Notes under the pieces: model-generated | What the model was told of the DNA's origin: nothing | Seen by the model: only the letters and a program-made list of their open reading frames with translations | The model's database searches: none | In this document: one piece after another, positions 17,496-26,190 of the stretch | Position numbering within the stretch: position 1 is the first letter of the stretch | How the letters are laid out: each line of letters starts with the position of its first letter | Assembly: GCA_900545365.1 (NCBI GenBank) | Contig: UQYL01000002.1 | Location: 66,482-130,481 of the forward strand | Length of the DNA: 64,000 bases | DNA from: an uncultured Dialister sp. | GTDB taxonomy: Bacteria > Bacillota > Negativicutes > Veillonellales > Dialisteraceae | Reading direction: 5' to 3' | Program-made: the position numbers and the translations under genes

Positions 17496-18592
17496 TGATC
17501 CGGGATAAGATTGATCTGAAAAATAAAAAGATCGTTGTGATCTACATGCTCTATTTCGGTGACATGGTTTCGCTGACGCCTTTTCTGGAAGTGCTCCGCA
17601 GGGAAGCGGAGGGCTCGGAGATATCCCTTGTTGTAGATTCCCGGTTTGTGGACTCTGTGCGGTACAATCCGAATGTGGATCACATCATTCCGGCCGACCG
17701 GGCGCACATGGGGATGAAAGCAACCTGGAATCTGGGGAAGGAAATAGGACGGCAGCGGCCGGACATCCTCCTCGTGCTTCACGGGACATCGCGGACATCC
17801 TTGACGGCCCTGGCGATGAAGCCGAAATTCTGGACGGGAGAAGCGGGGACGCGGCTTGACCGTTTTTTCATGGACCGGATTTTGCTGGTGGAGCGGAAAG
17901 ACTGTCACGCGGCGGAGAAATACCTCCGTGTTCTGCGTGACATGGGCGTGGAGCACACGGAGAATCATGGCATGCAGACGTTTGTGTCCAGGGAATGGGA
18001 AAAAGCGGCGGCCGGATTTTTCAGCGAATACGGCATCCATGATCGATCGGATCACCTGCTCGGCCTGTCTGTCAGCAGCTCCATGGAAGCGAAAAACTGG
18101 CCGGCGGCCTGTTTCGGCCGGGCAGCGGATCACTTCGCGGAGAAGGGTTATCGGCCGGTGTTTTTCGGTGTGAAAAGCGAGCTTCCCCTGATTGAAAAAG
18201 CGCTGTCTGTCATGAAGCATCGGGATCAGGCGGTGATCGCGGCGGGGCGGCTGTCCATGGGGGAATTTATGGCGGCGGCTTCCTGGTGCGATGCCGGGCT
18301 GACCAATGACAGCGGCCCCATGTATGTGTTTGACAGCCGCGGCGTGCCGACGATCGCGCTCTTCGGACCGAGCAATGTGAAGCTCCATCATCCCCTCGGC
18401 AGGCGGTCCTGCGGGCTGTCCTCAAGTGATCTGCCCATGGAGCAGGATCATGTGGCGCACACCGTGAGAGACGGTTCATATACGCCGATCGATCGGATCC
18501 CGGTGGAAGAAGTGATCCGGGCGCTCGAGTGGGCGCTGGGACTGCGGGAATCGGAAGAATACGGCAGTCATTGTAAATTTATAAAAGCATAA
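17495..18592 (+). CDS. glycosyltransferase family 9, LPS heptosyltransferase
   Basis: A 365-residue GT9 protein, one base overlapping hldE. The N-terminal VIYMLYFGDMVSLTPFLEVLR is the RfaF/RfaC-type start (phosphate-binding GD, then TPFL). The C-terminal CDAGLTNDSGPMYVFDSRG and PTIALFGPSN match the ADP-heptose site. It is probably the enzyme that uses the HldE product to build inner core. Heptosyltransferase I, II or III cannot be distinguished. Confidence 0.88.
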   Translation: MIRDKIDLKNKKIVVIYMLYFGDMVSLTPFLEVLRREAEGSEISLVVDSRFVDSVRYNPNVDHIIPADRAHMGMKATWNLGKEIGRQRPDILLVLHGTSRTSLTALAMKPKFWTGEAGTRLDRFFMDRILLVERKDCHAAEKYLRVLRDMGVEHTENHGMQTFVSREWEKAAAGFFSEYGIHDRSDHLLGLSVSSSMEAKNWPAACFGRAADHFAEKGYRPVFFGVKSELPLIEKALSVMKHRDQAVIAAGRLSMGEFMAAASWCDAGLTNDSGPMYVFDSRGVPTIALFGPSNVKLHHPLGRRSCGLSSSDLPMEQDHVAHTVRDGSYTPIDRIPVEEVIRALEWALGLRESEEYGSHCKFIKA

Positions 18593-18597
18593 AGAAG

Positions 18598-18625
18598 AAA
18601 AGCGCTTCCAAAGGAGGCGCTTTTT
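18598..18625. terminator. bidirectional terminator between GT9 and MFS genes
   Basis: AAAAGCGCTTCC, loop AAA, GGAGGCGCTTTTT. It serves the convergent genes on both sides. Confidence 0.85.
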
Positions 18626-18631
18626 GTGTGG

Positions 18632-19834
18632 TCATTTTTTATACCAGTACCGGAATCCGATCAGGAGGATGAGAAACAGTTCGAGGAACGCAATGAGGAG
18701 GAGGCCGTCCGCCGTGCCGAGAATTTCAATGACGGAGCTCACGAAAAGGCTTCCGAAAGGGGCGCTTCCGAGAAATACGAAGGTGTAGAGGCTCATGATG
18801 CGGCCCAGGTAATCCGGCGGGCTGGCCAGCTGGATCGCGGTGTTGCAGTTGATCATGAAAAGAATGACGGCAAATCCGATAAGAGCGAAGATCAGGAGCG
18901 CCGGGATGTAGGCGTCCATGCGGCTGGCTGCGACAAGGCAGAGTCCGCTTCCGGCGGAGAAAGCGAACAGGAAGCGGCTGTCCGTTCGTTTCGCCCCGGC
19001 GGCGGAAAGAAGACCGCCCGCGAGGGAGCCGGTGCCGATGGCGAAGAGCAGCGCGCCGAATCCGTCAATGCCGCGGTGCAGGATGCGGTCGGCAAAGAGC
19101 GGGCCATAGGTGCCGAAATTCAGGATGAGAGCGCTTACGACGGCCATGGCGAGGAGATTGCTCCAGATGACAGGATTCTGTTTCGCATAGAGCAGGCCTT
19201 CCCGGATCTCCGGCAGAGCGCCTTTTTTCTTTTCCTGCGGGGCCGGCTCATCCACCTTCATGAAGTGGTAGGTCAGAAAGATCGGAATCAGGGAAACCGC
19301 GTTCAGGAAAAATACGGAGCCGTAGTCGATGTGCGCAAGGAGAAAAGCAGCGAGCAGCGGCCCGAACATGCGGGTGATGTTGAAATTGGCGGAATTCAGC
19401 GCGACGGCGCTGTGGAGCTGAGCCCGACCCACGAGAAGAGGCATGAAGGCCATGCGGGCAGGCATGTCGACGGCGTCGATCGAACCGAGGAGAAAGGCGA
19501 AAAAGAGGAGCCAGCCGTAATTGACATGGCCCATCCAGAGCAGGGCGGCCAGCGCGAGCGCCTGGAGGATATAGCAGAACTGAGTGACCGTAAGGATTTT
19601 TCTCTTGCTGTGCCGGTCGAGCCAGAACCCGATAAAGAGGGAAAAAAGAAGACTTGGCGTGAACTGCATGGCGCTCAGCAGGCCCAGATGGACGGCGGAA
19701 TCGGTCAGTTCATAAACGAGCCACTGCTGCGCTGTGAGCTGGATCCAGAATCCGATGAGCGCGATCCACTGCATGATCCAGAAATTCCGGTAGTTCCGTA
19801 TGGCCAGAGCCGGAAAAAGTCCGGTGATTTTCAT
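18632..19834 (-). CDS. MFS transporter (DHA3/EntS-like)
   Basis: A 400-residue protein with 12 predicted membrane segments. The A-motif GFWLDRHSKRK lies between segments 2 and 3, and MQWIALIGFWIQLTAQQWLVYELT in segment 1 is typical of the MFS_3 group that contains EntS-type exporters. The central loop (KVDEPAPQEKKKG) separates the two halves. The substrate is unknown. GGAGG lies 9 bp before the ATG. It diverges from the RNase H gene. Confidence 0.88.
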   Translation of the reverse strand: MKITGLFPALAIRNYRNFWIMQWIALIGFWIQLTAQQWLVYELTDSAVHLGLLSAMQFTPSLLFSLFIGFWLDRHSKRKILTVTQFCYILQALALAALLWMGHVNYGWLLFFAFLLGSIDAVDMPARMAFMPLLVGRAQLHSAVALNSANFNITRMFGPLLAAFLLAHIDYGSVFFLNAVSLIPIFLTYHFMKVDEPAPQEKKKGALPEIREGLLYAKQNPVIWSNLLAMAVVSALILNFGTYGPLFADRILHRGIDGFGALLFAIGTGSLAGGLLSAAGAKRTDSRFLFAFSAGSGLCLVAASRMDAYIPALLIFALIGFAVILFMINCNTAIQLASPPDYLGRIMSLYTFVFLGSAPFGSLFVSSVIEILGTADGLLLIAFLELFLILLIGFRYWYKK

Positions 19835-19946
19835 TGGCGCATCCTCCGTATGTTCTGTATAATCAGGAGACAGCGGGCATTTTCCCGCAGAAAGATATTA
19901 CTATTATCTGAATTTATTATAGCATGGACAGAGCGGGAGAAAGACG

Positions 19947-20555
19947 ATGGGAGCGAAGAAGAAATCCTGGTATGCGGTGAAAAAAGGAAGACGCGCCGGG
20001 CTGTATACGGAGTGGGAAGAATGCCGGAAGCAGGTCGCCGGATTCCCTGGAGCGGAGTTTAAAGGTTTCTATTCCCGGGAAGAAGCGAAAGCATATCTTC
20101 AGGGGAAAAATGAGAAGACCGGAACCGAGGCGGAGAGCGGATGCGTCGTGTATGTGGACGGTTCTTACGCGCCGTTTCTGCCGGATCGGTATGCTTTCGG
20201 CGCAGTCTTTCTGTATGAGGGAAAAGAAGAGACCGCCGGGCGGATGATCATCGATCCGGAGAACGCGGGAATGCGGAATGTCGCCGGGGAAGTGGCGGGA
20301 GCGCGGTTTGCCATGGAGACCTGCCTTTCCCGGGGCATCCGTGAGATCACGCTGTGCTATGATTACGCGGGCATCGAAAAGTGGTGCACCGGGGAGTGGA
20401 AGGCGAACCGCCCGGGGACAAAAGCGCTGAAAACCTATTATGATTCTATTCGGGGAGAGCTGAAAGTACATTTCCGAAAAGTGAAGAGCCACACCGGAGT
20501 CAAATATAATGAAATAGCCGACCAGCTGGCAAAGGAAGCGCTTTTTGGAAAATAG
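19947..20555 (+). CDS. rnhA: ribonuclease H with N-terminal viroplasmin domain
   Basis: Cleaves RNA in RNA-DNA hybrids. The N-terminal viroplasmin/RNase H1 hybrid-binding domain (WYAVKKGRRAGLYTEWEECRK, about 6-52) is followed by a type I RNase H domain (about 66-200). The four catalytic acids are visible: Asp71 (VDGS), Glu115 (GEVAG), Asp139 (YDYAG) and Asp192 (EIADQLAK). The loop His182 is in SHTG. The gene stands alone with GGGAGAAAG before the ATG. Confidence 0.95.
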   Translation: MGAKKKSWYAVKKGRRAGLYTEWEECRKQVAGFPGAEFKGFYSREEAKAYLQGKNEKTGTEAESGCVVYVDGSYAPFLPDRYAFGAVFLYEGKEETAGRMIIDPENAGMRNVAGEVAGARFAMETCLSRGIREITLCYDYAGIEKWCTGEWKANRPGTKALKTYYDSIRGELKVHFRKVKSHTGVKYNEIADQLAKEALFGK

Positions 20556-20570
20556 AAAAGAAGGCAATAA

Positions 20571-20596
20571 AAAAGCAGGGCGTGCCCCTGCTTTTC
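20571..20596. terminator. bidirectional terminator between rnhA and metQ
   Basis: AAAAGCAGGG, loop CGTGC, CCCTGCTTTT; symmetric and followed by T-runs on both strands. Confidence 0.85.
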
Positions 20597-20605
20597 ATTT
20601 TGTCG

Positions 20606-21442
20606 TTATTCCCAGGCCGGTTCGATGGTGCCGTTGTATTTTTCGGCGATAAACTTTTTCACGGAATCGGACTGGTAGGCTTTTACGAATTTCGCGTAAG
20701 CCGGATCATTTTTATCCTTTTCTCTGGCGGCGATGATCATGACGGCGAGCGGATTGTCTTTGGCTTCCAGGAAGATGCCCTGTTCTTTCGGACTGAGGCC
20801 GGAGCTCATGACGTAATTCATGGTGATGACGGATGCGTCCACATCATCCAGGCTGCGCGGGAGCTGCGCCGCTTCAAGTTCGCGGAATTCCAGGTGTTTA
20901 GGATTTTCCGTGATGTCGGCAGGGGTCGCCGCGTTGCCGGCGCCGTCGCGGAGTTTGATCAGGCCCGCTTCGGCGAGCAGCTGAAGGCCGCGCCCCTCAT
21001 TGGTGGGGTCGTTGGGAATGGAGATCACGCCGCCGTCAGGGATCTGGCTGACGTCTTTGACGGTGTTGCTGTAGATGCCCATGCGCATGAGGATGGCGTT
21101 CCCGATCGCGGTGAGATGGGCGTCTTTCTGTTTGTTGAAGTTTTCCATAAAGGGTTTGTGCTGGTACACCGCGAGATCCAGCTCTCCGTCTTCCAGCGCC
21201 TGGTCGGGCGTGATGTAGTCGGAAAATTCTTTTACGGTGACTTTGAGGCCGTTCTTTTCGGCTTCTTTCGCCGCGGCTTCAACGACTTCCGCGTGAGGCC
21301 CGGCGGTGGCTCCAACGGTGATCTCCTTTTTTTCAGGAGCCGCGGAAGGAGCGGCAGATTTGGACTCCTGCGAGCCGCCGCATCCCGTGAGGATCATGGC
21401 GGCAGCGAAAGCTGCAAATCCGGCAGTAAGAAGTTTTTTCAT
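20606..21442 (-). CDS. metQ: methionine ABC transporter substrate-binding lipoprotein
   Basis: Captures methionine for MetNI. It is a 278-residue lipoprotein with lipobox LTGC (Cys21) and the NlpA/MetQ pattern: GATAGPHAEVVEAA, DYITPDQALEDGELDLAVYQHKPF, and the NYVMSSGL stretch. ATG 21442 is chosen because AAAGGG lies 9 bp upstream and a signal peptide starts there; the upstream frame to 21505 lacks a signal. It is the last gene of the metN-metI-metQ unit under SAM control. Confidence 0.95.
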   Translation of the reverse strand: MKKLLTAGFAAFAAAMILTGCGGSQESKSAAPSAAPEKKEITVGATAGPHAEVVEAAAKEAEKNGLKVTVKEFSDYITPDQALEDGELDLAVYQHKPFMENFNKQKDAHLTAIGNAILMRMGIYSNTVKDVSQIPDGGVISIPNDPTNEGRGLQLLAEAGLIKLRDGAGNAATPADITENPKHLEFRELEAAQLPRSLDDVDASVITMNYVMSSGLSPKEQGIFLEAKDNPLAVMIIAAREKDKNDPAYAKFVKAYQSDSVKKFIAEKYNGTIEPAWE

Positions 21443-21518
21443 GGTATCGAGCCCTTTCTGCTGCGTAAATATATGGGCGTATGCCCTGATGCGGAAGATC
21501 CGCATGACAGCCTGAAGA

Positions 21519-22172
21519 TCAGCGCTTATCTGCCCGGCGGGCGAGGCGGCTTCCGATAAACTGGATCGCCTGCACGATGATGACGAGGACGACGATCGTG
21601 GCGATCATAACGTCGGCCTGGAAGCGCTGATACCCGTAGCGGATGGCCAGGTCGCCGAGACCGCCGCCGCCAATGGTGCCGGCCATGGCGCTGGAGCCGA
21701 TGAGCGTGACGATGACGACGGTCATCGTTTCAATGATCGCGGGGAGCGCTTCGGGAATGAAGACTTTCCAGATGATCTGGAAAGGCGTCGCGCCCATGGA
21801 CTGGGCCGCTTCGATGAGTCCGGAAGGGATCTCGCGGATAGATGTTTCCACCATGCGGGCGGTGTAGGGGATCGCCGCGATGGTCAGCGGGACGATGGCG
21901 GCGGTGGTGCCGATGGATGTGCCCGCCACCATGCGGGTGAAGGGGATGATGGCGACCATCAGGATGATGAAGGGAATGGAGCGGATGACATTGACCGCAA
22001 AGGCAAGGGGCTTATTGAGCGCCGGGCAGGAGAGAATGCCGCCCTTTTCCGTGACGACGAGAAGAATGCCCAGCGGAATGCCGACAATGGCGGCGATAGC
22101 GGCGGAAACGCCGAGCATGTACAGCGTCTCGCCGAGACTTTTCAGAAGAAGATTAGTGATTGCCGGAGACAT
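21519..22172 (-). CDS. metI: methionine ABC transporter permease
   Basis: Membrane subunit of the D/L-methionine importer. It has 217 residues, about five membrane segments, and the EAA loop (IEAAQSMGATPFQIIWKVFIPEALP) that docks on MetN. The start overlaps the metN 3' end by 20 bases, which couples their translation. Confidence 0.95.
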   Translation of the reverse strand: MSPAITNLLLKSLGETLYMLGVSAAIAAIVGIPLGILLVVTEKGGILSCPALNKPLAFAVNVIRSIPFIILMVAIIPFTRMVAGTSIGTTAAIVPLTIAAIPYTARMVETSIREIPSGLIEAAQSMGATPFQIIWKVFIPEALPAIIETMTVVIVTLIGSSAMAGTIGGGGLGDLAIRYGYQRFQADVMIATIVVLVIIVQAIQFIGSRLARRADKR

Positions 22173-23193
22173 AACCGATGACCTCGCTTTCGATGGGAAG
22201 ATTTTTCAGGTGGGAGAGTGCGGCGGAAATATCCGTTTCGTTCCCGTCCATGGTGACGATGAGCTTGCCGAAGGGAACGCCGTGGATGTAGTCAATGTTC
22301 CCGTAAAGGATGCTCACGTCCAGATTATATTTCCGGATCAGATTGGCCACGATCGGCTCGTCGGCCACATCGCCCCGGAACGAGAGGCGGAGCGCCGTCA
22401 GATCGCCGGGATGCTGCTTCTCCGGTGTGAAATGCATGTGCTGCAGCGACTCGGGGATGTCATTGGAAATGACGGAACCGATGAATTTCCGGGAGGTCTC
22501 CGTCTTCGGCGCGGTGAAGAGATCGACGACGGAGCTTTCTTCGATGATCCGGCCGTTCTCAATGACGGCGACGCGGTCGGCAATCTGCTTGATGACTTCC
22601 ATCTGGTGGGTGATCATGATGATGGTGATGCCCAGTTTTTTATTGATGTCTTTCAGAAGCTGGAGAATGGATTTGACCGTTTCCGGATCGAGAGCGCTCG
22701 TCGCTTCGTCGGAGAGGAGTACGGAAGGATCGGAGACGATGGCTCTCGCGATGCCGACACGCTGTTTCTGGCCGCCCGAGAGCTGTGCCGGATATTTATT
22801 CCGGTATTCCGTGAGGCCCACCAGTTCCAGGATGGAGCAGATCCGCTTTTCCTGCTCCGCTTTCGGCACTTTCGCCAGCTCCAGCGGGAAAGCGACATTT
22901 TCATAGACTGTCCGGCTGGAAAGAAGATTGAAATGCTGGAAGATCATGCCGATGTGCTTGCGTTCTTCCCGGAGCTCCTTCTGGGAAAGTTTCGTCATGT
23001 CTTTGCCGTTGATGAGGACTTCACCCGACGTAGGCGGCTCCAGCATATTGATACAGCGGATCAAAGTGGATTTGCCCGCGCCGGATTGGCCGATGATGCC
23101 GAATATCTCGCCGTCCTGAATTGTCAGGTTGATGTCGTCGAGCGCGGTAATATGGCCGTCATAGCTTTTGTTGATGTGTTTAAGCTCTATCAT
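22153..23193 (-). CDS. metN: methionine ABC transporter ATP-binding protein
   Basis: ATPase of methionine import. It has 346 residues: ABC domain with Walker A GQSGAGKST, signature LSGGQKQRVGIAR, Walker B VLLSDEATSALD and the His switch ITHQME. The C-terminal NIL/ACT domain (about 265-346) binds methionine to inhibit transport in relatives. AAGGAGC lies upstream of the ATG, just after the SAM-I leader. Confidence 0.96.
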   Translation of the reverse strand: MIELKHINKSYDGHITALDDINLTIQDGEIFGIIGQSGAGKSTLIRCINMLEPPTSGEVLINGKDMTKLSQKELREERKHIGMIFQHFNLLSSRTVYENVAFPLELAKVPKAEQEKRICSILELVGLTEYRNKYPAQLSGGQKQRVGIARAIVSDPSVLLSDEATSALDPETVKSILQLLKDINKKLGITIIMITHQMEVIKQIADRVAVIENGRIIEESSVVDLFTAPKTETSRKFIGSVISNDIPESLQHMHFTPEKQHPGDLTALRLSFRGDVADEPIVANLIRKYNLDVSILYGNIDYIHGVPFGKLIVTMDGNETDISAALSHLKNLPIESEVIGYVSGNH

Positions 23194-23214
23194 CTCGTTG
23201 CTGCTCCTTGCAAT

Positions 23215-23242
23215 AAAAAACTTTCATCCCAAAGATGAAAGT
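23215..23242 (-). terminator. riboswitch-controlled terminator of metNIQ leader
   Basis: On the - strand ACTTTCATC, loop TTTG, GGATGAAAGT, then TTTTTT. It is the expression platform of the SAM-I element just upstream. Confidence 0.85.
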
Positions 23243-23252
23243 ATGGAAATCG

Positions 23253-23349
23253 CATCATCTTTCGGATATCTCCGCTGGAATTGGCACCGGTTCTCTTTCG
23301 AGGGGTTGCCGCAGCTTCATTGGGCCAGTCCCTCCGCTGCTCGTGATGA
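23253..23349 (-). ncRNA. SAM-I (S-box) riboswitch for metNIQ
   Basis: Read on the - strand, the leader carries the S-box core in order: GGAGGGACTGGCCC, AATGAAGCTGCGGCAACC, GGTGCCAATTCC and a closing AGATGATG that pairs with CATC at the 5' end (P1). Spacing and conserved bases match the SAM-I class. High SAM should favour P1 and the terminator at 23215-23242, shutting off methionine import. Confidence 0.93.
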
Positions 23350-23377
23350 ATAAATATGAAATTTTGTGATTGGATTT

Positions 23378-23406
23378 ATGTTACAGGCATTTTGGAAAAC
23401 TGTCAA
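23378..23406 (-). promoter_or_regulatory. promoter of the metNIQ leader
   Basis: On the - strand TTGACA (23406-23401), 17-bp spacer, TAACAT (23383-23378). Transcription would begin about 20 bp before the riboswitch. Confidence 0.75.
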
Positions 23407-23491
23407 TAGAGAATTTGAACGGGTGTCTTGACGAGGAAACGCATAAATAAAAGTATGCTAATTTGCGGAATAATGAATATATATGCTCTTT

Positions 23492-23520
23492 TTGCTTTGT
23501 AAGTGTATCTCTGTTATAAT
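23492..23520 (+). promoter_or_regulatory. citC promoter candidate
   Basis: TTGCTT (23492-23497), 17-bp spacer, TATAAT (23515-23520). Confidence 0.5.
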
Positions 23521-23591
23521 GGATGCATGACAAAATTTGTTTTATTGTTTACTTTAATCGATAGAATCACTTTCCGAAGGGAGGAAACAGC

Positions 23592-24638
23592 ATGATCACA
23601 GAACAGGAAATTTTTTTGACAGATCCTGAAGAAAAAGCGAGAGTCGTGGAATTTCTGAAGGGATTCGATCTGACGTTTACCGGGAACATCGATTATACGA
23701 TGGGGCTTTTTGACGACGGGAAGCTGATCGGCACCGGCTCGCTCGGAGGCCGCGTCATGCGGGACATTGCGATTTCCGAGGATTATCAGCACAAAGGGCT
23801 GACGCACCGCATCATCCGCAATCTGGAAGGGGAATCCCACCGCCGGGGCGTTACGGGGAATCAGATCTTCACGAAGCCTCAGAATGTGCCGGTCTTTGAA
23901 CACATGGGGTTCAAGCTGGTCTGCGTGGCGGAGCCTTACGCGGCGCTGCTGGAAAAAGGACAGAATACGCTGGAAGAATATCTGAACCGCATCCGTCCGA
24001 TCCTCGGCACCGGTGAAGGCAAGAACCGCGGCGCCATCGTCATGAACTGCAATCCTTTTACGCTGGGGCACCGGTCGCTTGTGGAATATGCCGTCAACAA
24101 CTGTGATGAAGTCATTATTTTCGCCGTACAGGAAGACCGCTCCATTTTCCCGTTCTCCGACCGCTTCTCTCTGATCAAGCAGGGCGTGCGGGATATGAGA
24201 AATGTATCCATCGTCAGCGGCGGCGATTACATCATTTCCAACGCCACCTTCCCGACGTACTTCATCAAAGGCACGCAGGAACTGGCGGCGCAGACGAAGC
24301 TCGACGCGACGGTCTTCGCGACGCGCATCGCCCCGGCACTCAATATTACGGTCCGCTTTGTCGGCGATGAGCCGACCGACAAGACGACGCTTGCTTACAA
24401 CCGGGCGATGAAGGAAGTTTTCGGCTCGAACGGGCTGGAGCTGAAAGTGATCCCCCGTGAGCAGAAAGGGGAGCAGGTGGTCAGCGCGTCGTCCGTGAGA
24501 AGAGCGCTGGCGGAAGACGACTGGGAGACCGTGCGCCGCATGGTGCCGAGATCGACGCTGACCTATCTCCAGAGCGAAGCCGGAGAGGCGATCATCAATA
24601 AGATCAAGCTGATGGCGAAACTGAATCAGAAGATCTGA
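23592..24638 (+). CDS. citC: [citrate (pro-3S)-lyase] ligase
   Basis: Acetylates the prosthetic group of the citrate lyase acyl carrier protein, activating the lyase. The 348-residue protein has the CitC two-domain plan: N-terminal GNAT-like domain (about 1-125) and C-terminal nucleotidyltransferase with NCNPFTLGHRSLVE (TxGH, His160) and a late SASSVRRAL motif. GGGAGG precedes the ATG. No citD, citE, citF, citX or citG lies in the window and both neighbours are unrelated, so the partners must be elsewhere. Confidence 0.9.
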   Translation: MITEQEIFLTDPEEKARVVEFLKGFDLTFTGNIDYTMGLFDDGKLIGTGSLGGRVMRDIAISEDYQHKGLTHRIIRNLEGESHRRGVTGNQIFTKPQNVPVFEHMGFKLVCVAEPYAALLEKGQNTLEEYLNRIRPILGTGEGKNRGAIVMNCNPFTLGHRSLVEYAVNNCDEVIIFAVQEDRSIFPFSDRFSLIKQGVRDMRNVSIVSGGDYIISNATFPTYFIKGTQELAAQTKLDATVFATRIAPALNITVRFVGDEPTDKTTLAYNRAMKEVFGSNGLELKVIPREQKGEQVVSASSVRRALAEDDWETVRRMVPRSTLTYLQSEAGEAIINKIKLMAKLNQKI

Positions 24639-24639
24639 C

Positions 24640-24688
24640 GCACGCAAAAAGCACCGCAGGAAAATAGCCCGCGGTGCTTTTTGCGTGC
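24640..24688. terminator. bidirectional terminator between citC and HD gene
   Basis: An 18-bp perfect stem beginning GCACGCAAAAAGC with a 13-base loop. A and T runs lie inside the arms, so it works on both strands. Confidence 0.9.
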
Positions 24689-24693
24689 TTTTC

Positions 24694-25254
24694 TCAGAAG
24701 CCGATATCCGCTTTGTGCGCAGTCATGCCGTCAATGCAGCACTGCATGACAACTGCCGGATCGACGCCCATCATGTCGAACCCGCGCTGGATGACGTCGC
24801 GCTTGCAGCCGGCGGCGAAGTGTTTGTCCTTCCATTTCTTTTTGAGGCTCTTCACCGTCATGCCGTCGAGGCCTTCCGGCCGCATGAGGGCATACGCGTG
24901 GATAAGGCCCGTCAGCTCATCCACGGTGTAGAGGCTCTTCATGATATCTGTCGTCGGCTCCACTTCATCGGTGCAGAGGCCGTAGCCGTGAGAAATGATG
25001 GTGCGGATGTCCTCCTCGTCTACGCCTTCCGGCGCGAGAAATTCCCGCACGTGATGGCAGTGTTCCTCAGGATATTCTTCATAATCTACATCGTGCAGCC
25101 AGCCGACAGCTTCCCAGTGTTCTTTGTCTTCCTGGTAATAATCGGCGAGAGCGCCCATGGCGGCGGAGACGCACGCCGCGTGAACGAAAAGCGAAGGCTG
25201 AGTGGTATGTTTTTTCAGGATCTCCTTGGCCTGATCCAGAGTGAGACGACTCAT
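24694..25254 (-). CDS. HD-domain phosphohydrolase-like protein
   Basis: A 186-residue protein with an HD domain. His25 (FVHAACVSAAM), the HD pair in GWLHDVDYE (His54, Asp55) and a later ISHGYG supply the metal-binding pattern. Such short HD proteins act on nucleotides or phosphate esters; the substrate is unknown. AAGGAGG lies 8 bp before the ATG. It is a single gene, divergent from the sirtuin. Confidence 0.8.
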   Translation of the reverse strand: MSRLTLDQAKEILKKHTTQPSLFVHAACVSAAMGALADYYQEDKEHWEAVGWLHDVDYEEYPEEHCHHVREFLAPEGVDEEDIRTIISHGYGLCTDEVEPTTDIMKSLYTVDELTGLIHAYALMRPEGLDGMTVKSLKKKWKDKHFAAGCKRDVIQRGFDMMGVDPAVVMQCCIDGMTAHKADIGF

Positions 25255-25299
25255 GCAGATTCCTCCTTGTCAGCAAAATCAGAAACCGGATTGCTATCT

Positions 25300-25328
25300 A
25301 TTATAGCCTGCCGGATTTTCGCCCGCAA
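25300..25328 (-). promoter_or_regulatory. HD gene promoter
   Basis: On the - strand TTGCGG (25328-25323), 17-bp spacer, TATAAT (25305-25300). Confidence 0.5.
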
Positions 25329-25396
25329 TCGGCGGAGGGGAAATGTCCGGTATGGTAAAATATAAAAAGAAAACAAATCGGAATGGAGGGAGAGCA

Positions 25397-26149
25397 ATGA
25401 CACCGATAGAACAATTTGCGGAGCTGCTCCGCACGCATAAAAAGATCGTCTTTTTCGGAGGCGCCGGAGTATCCACCGAATCAAAGATCCCCGATTTCCG
25501 CGGGAAGAACGGGCTCTACCGGCAGAAGACGGATCTTCCCTGGTCGCCGGAAGAAATGCTGTCGCACCATTTTTACCGGGATCATCCCGTGGAGTTTTAC
25601 ACGCTCTATAAAGAACGGGAAGGCATGATGATGAAAGCGCAGCCGAACCGCGCTCATTATGCCCTGGCGGAGCTGGAGCGGATGGGCAAGCTCTCTGCGG
25701 TGATCACGCAGAATATCGACGGACTGCACCAGAAGGCCGGCAGCCGGCATGTGCTGGAGCTGCACGGCTCCGTGCTGAGGAACATCTGTCAGACCTGCGG
25801 GAAGGTATACGGCATGGAAGAATTTTTGGAGCTCTGCGATCCCATTCCGCATTGTCCGGACTGCGGCGGCGTGCTGAAGCCGGATGTGGTGCTCTATGAG
25901 GAGAGCCTCGATATGGACACGATTACGGCGGCGGTCCGGGAGATCTCTCAGTCAGATATGCTCATCATCGGCGGGACGAGCCTCGTGGTGTATCCTGCGG
26001 CGGGCTTTATCGATTATTTCCGGGGCGACGCGCTCGTTCTCATCAATCGGGATCCGACGCAGCGCGACGCGGGCTGCACACTGCTCTTCCGGGACAGCGT
26101 GGGCGAAGTCCTGGAGAAGGGGCTGGCCCTCATGAAAGCCGGAAGATGA
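25397..26149 (+). CDS. cobB: SIR2-family NAD-dependent protein deacylase
   Basis: Removes acyl groups from protein lysines using NAD. It has 250 residues: Rossmann start FFGGAGVSTESKIPDFRG, TQNIDGLH, catalytic His123 in ELHGS, and a zinc ribbon from Cys131, Cys134, Cys153 and Cys156. ATG 25397 follows GGAGGGAG; an in-frame ATG at 25343 lacks a site. An extended -10 (TGGTAAAAT, 25353-25361) may drive it. The neighbourhood gives no hint of a target protein. Confidence 0.93.
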   Translation: MTPIEQFAELLRTHKKIVFFGGAGVSTESKIPDFRGKNGLYRQKTDLPWSPEEMLSHHFYRDHPVEFYTLYKEREGMMMKAQPNRAHYALAELERMGKLSAVITQNIDGLHQKAGSRHVLELHGSVLRNICQTCGKVYGMEEFLELCDPIPHCPDCGGVLKPDVVLYEESLDMDTITAAVREISQSDMLIIGGTSLVVYPAAGFIDYFRGDALVLINRDPTQRDAGCTLLFRDSVGEVLEKGLALMKAGR

Positions 26150-26153
26150 GCGG

Positions 26154-26183
26154 TTGACAGAGCCGCGCGTAGGCTCCTATAAT
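26154..26183 (+). promoter_or_regulatory. near-perfect promoter of an unassigned RNA
   Basis: TTGACA (26154-26159), 18-bp spacer, TATAAT (26178-26183), starting 5 bp after the sirtuin stop. No start codon with a ribosome site follows, which points to an RNA product or leader. Confidence 0.85.
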
Positions 26184-26190
26184 AGGAAAA

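Noticed and set aside
18626..20062. 478-codon open frame on + across the MFS gene
   Set aside because: It is antisense to a clear 12-segment MFS transporter and has a charged, low-complexity composition. It carries no ribosome site or family motif.
21880..23238. 452-codon open frame on + opposite metI and metN
   Set aside because: Shadow of metN/metI; starts with repetitive Met-Val-rich sequence and runs across the riboswitch terminator region.
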